Source: Propionivibrio soli (GTDB lineage Bacteria > Pseudomonadota > Gammaproteobacteria > Burkholderiales > Rhodocyclaceae). From it: a stretch of DNA of 64,000 nt. The stretch is from NCBI RefSeq assembly GCF_025770765.1, contig NZ_JANZKY010000018.1, forward strand, positions 1-64,000, in the 5' to 3' direction. Below the pieces are notes generated by a model. It saw nothing but the letters and a program-made list of their open reading frames with translations, did no database searches and was not told where the DNA came from. Made by a program: the position numbers and the translations under genes. Shown here in pieces: positions 48,043 through 56,487 of this stretch. Position 1 is the stretch's first letter. Each line of letters starts with the position of its first letter.

Positions 48043-48541
48043 GCGAGCCGGTACGGGGGCATTATCCCATCTTGCCTCGCCCGTGACTGTTGTTCCCGGT
48101 GTCATTTCGCGGGAACCGTAATGCGCATGCCGATGGTGTGGTGTGTACCCAATAAGCATAATCGAGGTTGTGCGCGGAGAAAACTTTAGCGCTGCTCCGG
48201 AACTAAATTTTCCCTTCTTTGTCCTAGCCTAGCGTCATTTTATGCCGTCCGGTATGGGCGTACGGAATCTAATCGAAGACATCACAATTGATGATTGGAT
48301 TCCCTAGTTTCCTTTAGCTATATTCCTGTCACACGGAACGCAAGAGCGCGTTCCGTTCCTCCGAACTCCGCGTGGTGTTAGGAGGAAGTTGGGCTGTTAT
48401 GCCTGCGGTTCGCGAAAGAGGCGAGCCTGACGACCTGATACGAGCGCCGGCCGTAAACGGCCGGAACCATCCCATCGATTAGATGCCTCAAGTCCCACTT
48501 GTGCGCATCTCAAGAACGGAGAAAGCGAGGTTCAGACCGCG
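48043..48541. other. Non-coding stretch before the type III secretion genes
   Basis: 499 bases without a convincing gene. Two perfect stem-loops are visible: CGGAACGC/GCGTTCCG (48334-48355) and CCGGCCG/CGGCCGG (48447-48464). A strong AGGAGG lies at 48380-48385, and a 27-codon frame (48399-48482) follows it. The stretch probably holds the promoter and leader of the secretion genes; no consensus sigma-70 promoter or PIP box was recognised. Confidence 0.45.
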
Positions 48542-49621
48542 ATGCTGTCCGTTGACGTTACCGATCTGGGAAACTCGCCCGCGCTGCCGCGGATAAGCCC
48601 ACTTGTGTGTCGGGCATTCAATCGGCTTTATGGCGGGGCGCGCTCGTTTCATGTGGACTTGCCGAACGTCTCCGGCGATATCGTCTTTTCGTATATGCCG
48701 GAAACAGATGAGATGCTGGATGCATCGGCGTCTTACCGATTCCGGATCGGTTCTCATACGGGTCGGCTGAGACTCGATACGTTGACGCAGGCGACATTGC
48801 TGCGTGAGCGCCGCGTCGATTTGCTTCCTCTTGAGTTGCGCTACATCCTTCTGGCCGATGCTTTGGAGCCGGTGGTAACCCTCCTTGAGCGCAATTTGCA
48901 AACCGAGATTGAGTGGGCCGCGCCGGACGATGATGACGAGGCTGCTCACGAAAAGCCGGACGTTCGCGGAAACGAAGCTTTCTTCACGATGCGTGTCCCC
49001 GGCGATTCCCCGTTATTGCACGGAAGCATTTCTTTCGACGACGAAGATGCGCTGGATGCCCTCGTGCCGCGCGGTATGTCTGCCGTGGCCACGACAGCGG
49101 CCTTCGATTTTCTGCGTGTCCCGCTCCGTTTCCGTATAGGCGCCACTCGCCTCAGTCTGCGCGAAGTACGAGGCATTGCGCGTGGCGACATTGTGAGCAT
49201 CGAGGAGTGGAGTGCCGCAGGAAGCGCCGTGCGTGTCCACGCACCGATCGGTGGCTCCGGAGGCTACGTGCTGCATGGTCTGGCAGAAGGTTCGCGAATC
49301 ACGCTTCAATCGATGAGAGACGAAACCATGAACGCAAACACGCGTGACGCTTCCGAAACACCAGCGGACGCCGCGAACCTGCCCCTTGACCGGCTCGATG
49401 CGCTCGAAGTGACGCTGCAATTCGACCTCGGTGAGATTTCTCTGTCATTGGGAGAGCTGAAGGCATTGCGGCCGGGACATGTGTTCGATCTGGGCCAGCC
49501 GTTGAATCGGAGTTCGGTGCGCATTCTTGCGCACGGGAACGTATTGGGCCGCGGCCACCTCGTGGCGGTTGGCGATCGATTGGGACTCAGAGTGTCGGAG
49601 TTCGCACTCAATGCCCTGTAG
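48542..49621 (+). CDS. sctQ: Type III secretion cytoplasmic ring protein SctQ
   Basis: A 359-residue protein with two SPOA (surface presentation of antigens) domains: one at about 190-260 (LRFRIGATRLSLREVRGIARGDIV) and one at about 290-359 (LEVTLQFDLGEISLSLGELKALRPGHVFDL). SctQ forms the sorting-platform pods under the export gate. The N-terminal half is divergent, as is usual. An internal ATG at 49328 with GAGAGA upstream could yield a separate 97-residue SctQ-C form, known from Yersinia and Salmonella. First recognisable gene of the cluster. Confidence 0.85.
   Translation: MLSVDVTDLGNSPALPRISPLVCRAFNRLYGGARSFHVDLPNVSGDIVFSYMPETDEMLDASASYRFRIGSHTGRLRLDTLTQATLLRERRVDLLPLELRYILLADALEPVVTLLERNLQTEIEWAAPDDDDEAAHEKPDVRGNEAFFTMRVPGDSPLLHGSISFDDEDALDALVPRGMSAVATTAAFDFLRVPLRFRIGATRLSLREVRGIARGDIVSIEEWSAAGSAVRVHAPIGGSGGYVLHGLAEGSRITLQSMRDETMNANTRDASETPADAANLPLDRLDALEVTLQFDLGEISLSLGELKALRPGHVFDLGQPLNRSSVRILAHGNVLGRGHLVAVGDRLGLRVSEFALNAL
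49328..49621 (+). CDS. Possible internal SctQ-C product
   Basis: In frame within sctQ. ATG at 49328 has GAGAGA about 7 bases upstream. The 97-residue product would be a short acidic linker plus the whole second SPOA domain, the same design as SctQ-C of Yersinia (YscQ-C) and Salmonella (SpaO-S). Not proven from sequence alone. Confidence 0.4.
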   Translation: MNANTRDASETPADAANLPLDRLDALEVTLQFDLGEISLSLGELKALRPGHVFDLGQPLNRSSVRILAHGNVLGRGHLVAVGDRLGLRVSEFALNAL

Positions 49622-49737
49622 CACCGGGTAAATCTTCCGACCCGGTGCCCGTACCGGGAACGCGCTGAGACCGTGTCGTCAGTGGCGAAAAAACGGGACG
49701 TCCATTGTGTTGATGATTGTCCGCGTCTGGAGGTTAC

Positions 49738-49836
49738 ATGATGTCGACAAGAGAGCATGGCTTTTCCTGGCCAATGTGCGGCGATGAGAGTCGAAAGCAG
49801 GCCGCGTTGCTTTGGACCGAAAGCCCTGCGTCGTGA
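49738..49836 (+). CDS. Small ORF with strong ribosome site (uncertain)
   Basis: A 32-codon frame (MMSTREHGFSWPMCGDESRK...) preceded by TGGAGG 5 bases before the ATG. It lies between sctQ and sctR, where no known gene is found. It resembles no family I know. It overlaps the next small frame by 4 bases (GTGA). It could be a real coupled peptide or a relic. Confidence 0.3.
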   Translation: MMSTREHGFSWPMCGDESRKQAALLWTESPAS

Positions 49837-49937
49837 TCGTCGGGAGCATTCTCGGTCGCTTTCCGAGTAAACCCTTGTTCGGCTCCATGGCGAGTCGCGC
49901 TTGCGGCGATAGGCTGATTGACTGCGCGCGGGGGTGA
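49833..49937 (+). CDS. Small ORF coupled to sctR (uncertain)
   Basis: A 34-codon frame from GTG (49833), beginning MIVGSILGRFPSKPLFGSMA, overlapping the preceding small ORF by 4 bases and ending 3 bases before the sctR ATG. The tiling suggests translational coupling, but no family or homologue is recognised. Confidence 0.25.
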   Translation: MIVGSILGRFPSKPLFGSMASRACGDRLIDCARG

Positions 49938-49940
49938 GCA

Positions 49941-50594
49941 ATGGAAATGCCCGAACCAGTAACGCTCGTTGCGCTCATTCTGGCGCTCGGCATTGCGCCT
50001 TTCGCGGCTTTGATGGTGACCTGTTTCACCAAGCTGGTCATCGTTTTCGGACTGCTGCGTACGGCGCTTGGGTTGCAGCAGACACCGCCGAATATGGTGC
50101 TGAATGGTATTGCCATTGTCCTATCGATCTACATCATGGCGCCCGTGGGCATGGATATTGCCGATGGGCTTCGCGGGCGAACATTTGGCGTAAAAGGGCA
50201 GGGAATCAACGACATCGTCGCTGTGGTCGATGCGGCCAAGCCGCCGATCCGGCAGTTTCTGGAGAAACATACGCGTGAACGCGAACGCCAGTTCTTTCTC
50301 AAATCGGCTTCCGCCATGTGGCCCAAGCAGCATGCCGACGAACTGGTAGCCAACGACTTCATGGTGCTCGTCCCGAGCTTTACCTTGAGCGAACTGACGC
50401 GTGCTTTTCAAATCGGCTTCGTGATTTACCTTGTCTTTGTCGTCGTCGATTTGATCGTTGCCACGATCCTGCTGGCGCTCGGCATGTCGATGCTCTCGCC
50501 GACGACCATATCGTTGCCTTTCAAATTGCTTCTTTTCGTGATGCTGGATGGATGGACGCGACTCGTCCACGGCCTCGTTCTTTCGTATCGCTAG
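49941..50594 (+). CDS. sctR: Type III secretion export gate protein SctR
   Basis: A 217-residue inner-membrane protein, FliP/YscR family. N-terminal spans ALILALGIAPFAALMVTCFTKLVIVFGLLR, conserved LGLQQTPPNMVLNGIAIVLS, periplasmic helical part, and C-terminal spans FVIYLVFVVVDLIVATILLALGM. SctR pentamers form the export pore with SctS and SctT. Unusually, sctV and not sctS follows. Confidence 0.96.
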   Translation: MEMPEPVTLVALILALGIAPFAALMVTCFTKLVIVFGLLRTALGLQQTPPNMVLNGIAIVLSIYIMAPVGMDIADGLRGRTFGVKGQGINDIVAVVDAAKPPIRQFLEKHTRERERQFFLKSASAMWPKQHADELVANDFMVLVPSFTLSELTRAFQIGFVIYLVFVVVDLIVATILLALGMSMLSPTTISLPFKLLLFVMLDGWTRLVHGLVLSYR

Positions 50595-50682
50595 GGCCGC
50601 GCAAGGAAACATTACAGGGCGAACGGCCTATGCCGTTCAGGGTTGAAGATGCCGCGATGGCGGCCGTCTGAGGACATCGGCA

Positions 50683-52731
50683 ATGGCTCGTTCATTCGCA
50701 GTCCCCGATAACGGAATCCGGGCGTTGTTCCGAGGTGCGGGGCGACAGAGCGACCTCGCGCTGGCCGCGCTCCTTATGGCTATCGTGGCGCTGTTCGTGT
50801 TGCCGCTGCCGACACCGGTTCTCGACCTGCTGATCGCCACCAACCTCTCGATCAGCCTGGTTCTGATCGTCGTTGCCATGTACATCCCGTCGGCATTGTC
50901 ATTGTCGACGTTCCCGTCATTGCTGCTATTCACGACGCTTTTCAGACTGGCACTCAACATCGCGTCAACGAAGTTGATCCTTCTGCATGCCAATGCGGGT
51001 CACATCATCGACACGTTCGGCAAGCTGATCGTTGGCAATAACGTCGTTGTCGGCGGCGTAGTGTTTCTCATCATCGCGATCGTTCAGTTCATCGTGGTTG
51101 CGAAAGGCTCGGAGCGCGTGGCGGAAGTGGCGGCACGCTTTGCCCTCGACGCCATGCCCGGCAAGCAGATGAGCATCGACGCCGAAGTTCGGGCCGGCGT
51201 GCTTTCGTCGGAGCAAGCGCAACGTCGGCGCCAGATGCTTGAGCGCGAGAGCAGCCTCCATGGTGCGATGGACGGCGCAATGAAGTTCGTGAAGGGCGAC
51301 GCCATCGCTGGCATCGTCATCGCGGTGGTCAATATCCTCGCCGGCATTACGATCGGCACGTTGATGCGCGACATGAGCCTCGGCGACGCACTGCAGCGCT
51401 ACGCGATCCTTACGGTCGGCGACGGCATGGTGTCGCAGATTCCGTCGTTGCTGGTGTCGATCGCGGCCGGCATCGTCATCACGCGGGTCGATTCGAGCGG
51501 ATCGCAGCTCGCGGGACAGATCGGCAGTCAACTGCTTGCACATCCGCGTGCGCTGGCGATCGCCGGCCTTGCAGTGGCGAGCTTCATCATCGTCCCAGGT
51601 TTTCCGAAGTGGGTTTTCCTGCTGCTCTCGGCGACGATTCTTGGGCTCGCGTGGGTATCGCGTTCCTTCCTCGAACGCGGACGGATACCACTCTGGATCT
51701 CGCACCGCGACGAGGAAGATATCGGAAGCGATGCTCCCGCGCCGATCGCCGCACCGCTGGCCGTGCGTCTCGCCCAGGGCCTGCGCCGCACCGTGGACTT
51801 GCACCTACTCGATCAAAGGCTGGCGGCAGGCAAGGCCAACGTCGAAGGACAACTTGGCCCGGTTTTTCCGCACATACAGGTTTCGTTCTCCGGGCCGGCT
51901 GACAGCAACGACTACGTCATCGAGGTTCACGGTGTCGCCGTGGCACGCGGCACGTTGAATCCCGGCTGCCTTCTGCTCGATCCTGGCGCCGTAGCTGTTC
52001 CCGCCGACGCGCAGATCGCTGAACCGTTCGGGCCATTCGCCCGCGTTGCCTGGGTTGAGCGCGCGCCGGAAGACGCCAGGGCGTGGACGCCGGAAGAGGT
52101 CGTCGGTCTGCATGTCGAACATTCCGTACGTCAGCATGCGTCCGAGTTGCTCGGATTGCAGGAAGTACACCGGTTGCTGCAATCATTGCAACGCGAAGCA
52201 CCCGATCTCGCCACCGAAATCTCTCGCGTCGTACCTACGCCGCGGATGGCGGAAGTGTTGCGTCGCCTTCTTCAAGAGGGCGTGCCCGTGCGCAATCTCT
52301 TGCGCATTGGCGAGAGTCTGGTGAACTGGGCACAGAGAGAGCAGGACACGATCGCGCTCACGGAGCAGGTACGCATCGACATGGGCCGCTACATCACGAG
52401 TCGTTACGTCGGCGCCGACCGTCAGCTCCCGGTTGTGTTGTTCGAGTCGAATCTGCTCGACACGATTGCGGGCGCCATCGAACGGTCGCCGACCGGAAAC
52501 CGGCTCTTGCTGAATCCGTCGATCGCCGAAGATATCCGAGAGCAGATGCGCCGCATTGTCGACTCGGTGAACGGGCGCGTCGTAGCCGTCGTCTCATTCG
52601 ACGTACGTCGTTACGTGAAGCTCTTGCTGCAACCGGCCATTCCTCAGTTGGTCGTTCTTTCGTACCAGGAAATCGACGACGACGTGGCGTTGCACCCCGT
52701 CGGCTGGATCACCCATCCTCAGACCGCTTGA
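50683..52731 (+). CDS. sctV: Type III secretion major export gate SctV
   Basis: A 682-residue FHIPEP (FlhA/YscV) protein. About eight membrane spans are in the first 330 residues, including the conserved LFRLALNIASTKLIL and the FHIPEP loop DAMPGKQMSIDAEVRAG. A cytosolic domain that forms the nonameric ring follows (about 350-682, with RVAWVERAPEDARAW). It selects substrates and uses the proton motive force. It sits between sctR and sctS. Confidence 0.97.
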   Translation: MARSFAVPDNGIRALFRGAGRQSDLALAALLMAIVALFVLPLPTPVLDLLIATNLSISLVLIVVAMYIPSALSLSTFPSLLLFTTLFRLALNIASTKLILLHANAGHIIDTFGKLIVGNNVVVGGVVFLIIAIVQFIVVAKGSERVAEVAARFALDAMPGKQMSIDAEVRAGVLSSEQAQRRRQMLERESSLHGAMDGAMKFVKGDAIAGIVIAVVNILAGITIGTLMRDMSLGDALQRYAILTVGDGMVSQIPSLLVSIAAGIVITRVDSSGSQLAGQIGSQLLAHPRALAIAGLAVASFIIVPGFPKWVFLLLSATILGLAWVSRSFLERGRIPLWISHRDEEDIGSDAPAPIAAPLAVRLAQGLRRTVDLHLLDQRLAAGKANVEGQLGPVFPHIQVSFSGPADSNDYVIEVHGVAVARGTLNPGCLLLDPGAVAVPADAQIAEPFGPFARVAWVERAPEDARAWTPEEVVGLHVEHSVRQHASELLGLQEVHRLLQSLQREAPDLATEISRVVPTPRMAEVLRRLLQEGVPVRNLLRIGESLVNWAQREQDTIALTEQVRIDMGRYITSRYVGADRQLPVVLFESNLLDTIAGAIERSPTGNRLLLNPSIAEDIREQMRRIVDSVNGRVVAVVSFDVRRYVKLLLQPAIPQLVVLSYQEIDDDVALHPVGWITHPQTA

Positions 52732-52748
52732 ACAGGGAAACGGAAAAC

Positions 52749-53015
52749 ATGACACCCAATCACATTCTCGATATCACGCGTGAAGGGCTGCTAGTCGTCC
52801 TTGCCGTCTCGCTCCCCATCGTCGTCGTGGCGACAGTCAGCTCGCTGCTCGTCGCCGTGGTGCAGGCGGTGACGCAGATCCAGGACCAAAGCATCGGGCA
52901 GAACGTGCGCCTGCTCGTTGTGATGATTGCCGTGGTGATTGGTGCCGGTGTGCTGGGAAGCGCGGTTCTGCGTTTCTCGGAACTCGGTTTTCAGACCTTA
53001 GTCGAAATCAGATGA
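52749..53015 (+). CDS. sctS: Type III secretion export gate protein SctS
   Basis: An 88-residue FliQ/YscS protein with two membrane spans (LLVVLAVSLPIVVVATVSSLLVAVVQAVTQIQDQ and LLVVMIAVVIGAGVLG). The conserved TQIQDQSI is present. The ATG at 52749 has AGGGA upstream; the frame is open much further into sctV, but those codons are a shadow. It overlaps sctC by 4 bases. Confidence 0.95.
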   Translation: MTPNHILDITREGLLVVLAVSLPIVVVATVSSLLVAVVQAVTQIQDQSIGQNVRLLVVMIAVVIGAGVLGSAVLRFSELGFQTLVEIR

Positions 53016-54847
53016 AGCCGGGAAGCGCAGTGGCGATGATCTTGCGCGGCGTTCTTCTGGGCGCGACGATGCTCTTGGGAGCGTCGTTCTGGTCGGCCTC
53101 ACAAGCGGCCGAACTGAATTGGAATAATCGCTCTTTCCGGATTGTCGCGTCCGACAAGAGCCTGGCCGATTTCCTGCGCGAACTTGCGGCGTCTCAAGAT
53201 ACGACCGCCGTCATCGACCCGGCAGTAACCGGCACCATTAGCGGAAAGTTTTCCGGTCCGGCGCTGCGCATATTGAACAGCGTGGCGTCGGCGAATGGGC
53301 TGACGTGGTATTACGACGGATCGTTCCTCTACATCGAGAATGCCGCTGATGCCCGCAGCGAGGTTTTCGCCATCAAAGGCGAGAATGCCAAGCGCATCGC
53401 GGAGACGCTCGAGATGCTGAGGATCACCGATTCACGCCATCCGTTTACCGTGTTCGAGCGGGAGGGGCAGGGTAGCGTTCACGTCTCCGGGCCGAAGCGT
53501 TACCTGGAGATGGTGCGCAAGGCGATCGAATCGGTCGAGCGGCCGACGGCGGCTCCCGAAAACGCGGAGATACGCCTCTTCCCCTTGAAGTACGCATGGG
53601 CTTCGGACTTCAAGATCATGCGGGCGCGCAAGGAAGTGACGATTCCCGGTGTCGCGAATGTCCTGAACACCTTGTTTGCCGGCCGCCAGAGTTCGACCAC
53701 CGGAGCCGCGTTAGGACCGGCGACGGCCGAGGGCCCAATACGTCAGCCGCGCATGGGTGGGGAGTTTGCGCGCCGCGATCTCGCCAGCATGATGCTTCCG
53801 GAGATTCCAGCCGGTGCCGGCGATATTGGCAACATGCTCGGCGGTGCGCGGCCAAGCGGCCCGAATCTGCCGCAGTTCCATGCCGATACACGGCTCAATG
53901 CGGTGATCGTGCGCGACGTGCCCGACCGGATGGAGCGCTACGCGGCGGTGATCAGATCGCTCGACATACGGCCCCGGTTGATCGAGATCGAAGTCACGAT
54001 CATGGATATCAGCCGCGACAACCTCAATCAGCTCGGAGTCGACTGGCGCTTGCACTCGAAGCATCTCGACATCCAGACCGGGAACGGCAACCGTAACCAG
54101 CAAACGTGGGGTACCGGTCCGGGAGGCGGCGAGACGGGGCAGGTCGGAGGCGTGGACGACAACGGCACCCTGCTCACTCCGCTTGGCGGGCTATTCAGCG
54201 CGGCGATTGGTAATTCCGCGAGCAATTACCTGCTGGCGCGTGTCTATGCGCTGGCGGCCAACGGAAAAGCCGAATTCGTGGCCCGCCCGAAAGTCCTTAC
54301 GCTCGACAACATCGAGGCGGTGCTTGAGAACCTGCGCGAGTTGCATGTCCGCGTGCAGGGCTTCCAGGACGCCGGATTGTTCAACATCATCACCGGCACG
54401 TCGGTGCGCGTCACGCCATTGATCGTCGACGAGGAACCAGCGCGCGGCGTGATGATGTCGATCAATATCGAGGACGGCGACCTGTCGCAGCAGGCGGTGG
54501 ACCAGATTCCGATCATCAACCGCCGTACCGTGAACACGCAGGCCATGGTCGAGGAAGGGCAGAGCTTGCTCATCGCCGGCTATTCGTCGCAAGAGAAGAC
54601 GGAAGCCGTCAATCGCGTGCCTTTCCTTTCGGACATTCCGGTCATTGGTCCGCTCTTCACCTACAACGAGAAGAAGCATGCGGACATGGAGCGGTTCTAT
54701 CTGTTGACGCCGCGTCTCGTGATTCCACGCTTCACCCCCGGCCCGGACGGCACGATTGACCCACGTTCACTGCCTGGGCTGCCGCCAGGAACTCCCAGTG
54801 GGTCCGGCGTGCCCGGGGATTCGGCGCCTGTCCAAGGAGCTGGCTAG
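53012..54847 (+). CDS. sctC: Type III secretion outer-membrane secretin SctC
   Basis: A 611-residue secretin. A signal peptide (to about residue 33, LGASFWSASQAAE) is followed by N0, N1 and N3 ring domains and then the secretin core (about 390-580: VARPKVLTLDNIEAVL, PIINRRTVNTQAMVEEGQSLLIAGY, VPFLSDIPVIGPLF). The C-terminal tail is Pro/Gly-rich. It forms the outer-membrane ring through which the needle passes. sctD follows with no gap. Confidence 0.96.
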   Translation: MKPGSAVAMILRGVLLGATMLLGASFWSASQAAELNWNNRSFRIVASDKSLADFLRELAASQDTTAVIDPAVTGTISGKFSGPALRILNSVASANGLTWYYDGSFLYIENAADARSEVFAIKGENAKRIAETLEMLRITDSRHPFTVFEREGQGSVHVSGPKRYLEMVRKAIESVERPTAAPENAEIRLFPLKYAWASDFKIMRARKEVTIPGVANVLNTLFAGRQSSTTGAALGPATAEGPIRQPRMGGEFARRDLASMMLPEIPAGAGDIGNMLGGARPSGPNLPQFHADTRLNAVIVRDVPDRMERYAAVIRSLDIRPRLIEIEVTIMDISRDNLNQLGVDWRLHSKHLDIQTGNGNRNQQTWGTGPGGGETGQVGGVDDNGTLLTPLGGLFSAAIGNSASNYLLARVYALAANGKAEFVARPKVLTLDNIEAVLENLRELHVRVQGFQDAGLFNIITGTSVRVTPLIVDEEPARGVMMSINIEDGDLSQQAVDQIPIINRRTVNTQAMVEEGQSLLIAGYSSQEKTEAVNRVPFLSDIPVIGPLFTYNEKKHADMERFYLLTPRLVIPRFTPGPDGTIDPRSLPGLPPGTPSGSGVPGDSAPVQGAG

Positions 54848-55984
54848 ATGGATACAACGTCAGCCACGCCTCAACCGGGATGGTGCCTGCGGTTCCTGAG
54901 CGGCGCCGTCAAAGGACGGATCATTGCTCTGCATCCTGGGCAGAACGTCATCGGCTCGGGCAGCGATTGCGACGTCATGCTGCCGAGCAGCGACGTGTTG
55001 CCGCGTCACCTGATCGTCAACGTTGGCGATCTCGTTGTCACCGTGCAGCGCGTGGGCACCGCGACGGCGACGTTCAATGACGGCGAAATGGAACAGCGGC
55101 GGCGTTCCGTCGCGGTGGGTGATGTGGTCGCGGTCGGGCAAATCACCTTCCAGTTCGATCGTTCGTATCCTGCCGCCGCTCGCGACGAGTCGCCGTTCGA
55201 TTGGCCGGACACGATGTTTGCGAAGAGCACTACGGAAACACTCGCCGAAGAAGCGCCCGAGCCACCGCGCGTGCGGTGGGCGGCGGCAGCGTGTCTGTTC
55301 GCCGCGGCTGTCGTCGTGGTCGTCTGGGCTGGATTCTTCCGCGGTCCTGCCGGCCCTTCGCCGGCGAGCGAAGTGAATGCGGAGGCCGTCAATCGAGCCG
55401 TGGTCGGTTATCCCGAAGTGGAAGTCGTCACGCTCATCGATGGAAAGCTCGCTGTACGCGGCTTCGTGGAGTCGAAGGCACGCAAGCAGGCCCTGCTCGA
55501 AGCGCTCAAGCCCTTCGGGTCGCGCGTCGACATCAACGTGCAGCCCGCCGACGAGATCGTGGCGCAAGCCCATCGTTACCTCGGCAGCCCGGCGATTGCG
55601 GTGAATTACACCGGCCGCGGTCAAGTCGTCTTGTCGGGCACTTCGGATGACGAGCAGTTGCCGCGCCGAGTCAAACAGCTCGCCGAGGACTTGCACCCGA
55701 CCGTGCTGGTGGTCGATCGCGTCGACTACCGTCCGAAGGATCCGTCGAAGACGCGTTCGGCGGTTTCGGACCGGGAAAAGTGGGCGGCATGGCAGAGCCA
55801 ATTACCTGCGCGTCTCGTGAGCATTACCGACGACGGCAACGGCGGGCGTTATATCCAGCTCGCCAACGGCAGTCGCTATTACGAAGGCGCCGTGCTGCGT
55901 TCGGGCGTCGAGGTACAGCAGATCGATGCGGACGAGGGCCTGAGCTTTAGCTCGCCTACGCCCGTACAGGAATCGGAAAAATGA
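54848..55984 (+). CDS. sctD: Type III secretion inner-membrane ring protein SctD
   Basis: A 378-residue protein. An N-terminal FHA-like domain (RIIALHPGQNVIGSGSDCDVMLPSSDVLPRHL), one membrane span at about 147-165 (AAACLFAAAVVVVVWAGFF), and a periplasmic part with repeated ring-building folds (VTLIDGKLAVRGFVESKARKQALLEAL). This is the SctD/YscD/PrgH layout. It makes the outer of the two inner-membrane rings. Confidence 0.88.
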   Translation: MDTTSATPQPGWCLRFLSGAVKGRIIALHPGQNVIGSGSDCDVMLPSSDVLPRHLIVNVGDLVVTVQRVGTATATFNDGEMEQRRRSVAVGDVVAVGQITFQFDRSYPAAARDESPFDWPDTMFAKSTTETLAEEAPEPPRVRWAAAACLFAAAVVVVVWAGFFRGPAGPSPASEVNAEAVNRAVVGYPEVEVVTLIDGKLAVRGFVESKARKQALLEALKPFGSRVDINVQPADEIVAQAHRYLGSPAIAVNYTGRGQVVLSGTSDDEQLPRRVKQLAEDLHPTVLVVDRVDYRPKDPSKTRSAVSDREKWAAWQSQLPARLVSITDDGNGGRYIQLANGSRYYEGAVLRSGVEVQQIDADEGLSFSSPTPVQESEK

Positions 55985-56058
55985 GCGTGGTCCCTTACAG
56001 CCCACGCGGTTCAGAGGATTCGAGATTTCACGCGGAATGCGCACCGTGTGGAGTGGTA

Positions 56059-56081
56059 CCCGGCCGGAGACGGCGGGTTTT
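56059..56081 (+). terminator. Terminator-like hairpin between sctD and the needle candidate
   Basis: CCCGGCCG, loop GAGA, CGGCGGG (one bulged G) followed by TTTT. It lies 75 bases after sctD and 44 before the small gene at 56126. It may reduce read-through and set the needle candidate apart. Confidence 0.45.
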
Positions 56082-56125
56082 GTTTGGTTGCCGTTACGGC
56101 ACTTTTACTCGACTAGGAGAACACC

Positions 56126-56347
56126 ATGGCAGTTAACGCAACGAACTCTTCGACCAGCGACAACATCGCCCTGATGCAGAAGATGCAACAGGAAAACGCC
56201 GCGCTGATGACCACCAGCATGACCGTATCCACCGCCGTTCAGGGCATGTCGACGGCGGCGCACACGGTGAACGCCGCTAGTGCCGCCGGCACGGAAGTGG
56301 GCAAAGGTGCAGCCAACGACGTACGTCAGGCGGCCAAGCAGGCCTGA
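56126..56347 (+). CDS. Candidate needle/pilin subunit (SctF-like)
   Basis: A 73-residue helical protein (MAVNATNSSTSDNIALMQKM...) rich in Ala, Ser, Thr, Gln and Met with no Cys, Pro, Trp, Tyr or Phe. Such composition and size fit needle or Hrp-pilus subunits, which polymerise outside the cell. It lies between sctD and sctI, with AGGAG before the ATG. Hairpins on both sides suggest separate mRNA control, as for abundant structural subunits. I do not recognise the family by a specific motif, so the call is from context and composition; a HrpB1-type accessory protein is less likely because it is much shorter. Confidence 0.45.
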   Translation: MAVNATNSSTSDNIALMQKMQQENAALMTTSMTVSTAVQGMSTAAHTVNAASAAGTEVGKGAANDVRQAAKQA

Positions 56348-56357
56348 TGCTGGAAAC

Positions 56358-56389
56358 GGCGGCGCCCCGATGCGTCATGAGGCGCCGCC
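56358..56389 (+). other. Stable stem-loop after the needle candidate
   Basis: GGCGGCGCC and GGCGCCGCC form a perfect 9-pair stem with a 14-base loop, 11 bases after the stop codon. There is no T tract, so it is more likely an mRNA-stabilising end than a terminator. A second hairpin (GGCGTG/CACGCC, 56455-56476) lies before the sctI ribosome site. Confidence 0.55.
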
Positions 56390-56487
56390 TACCCCGGGTT
56401 ACGAATCGCTCATACGGGCGATTCGCCGGCCAGAAAAGCGGAATGGCGTGTCGGCAACGGCACGCCGTTTCGAAGAGGAGACGAATC

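Noticed and set aside
52083-53015. 310-codon frame that would make sctS a large fusion
   Set aside because: Only the last 88 residues resemble SctS; the rest overlaps sctV in another frame. An ATG with a ribosome site marks the real start at 52749.
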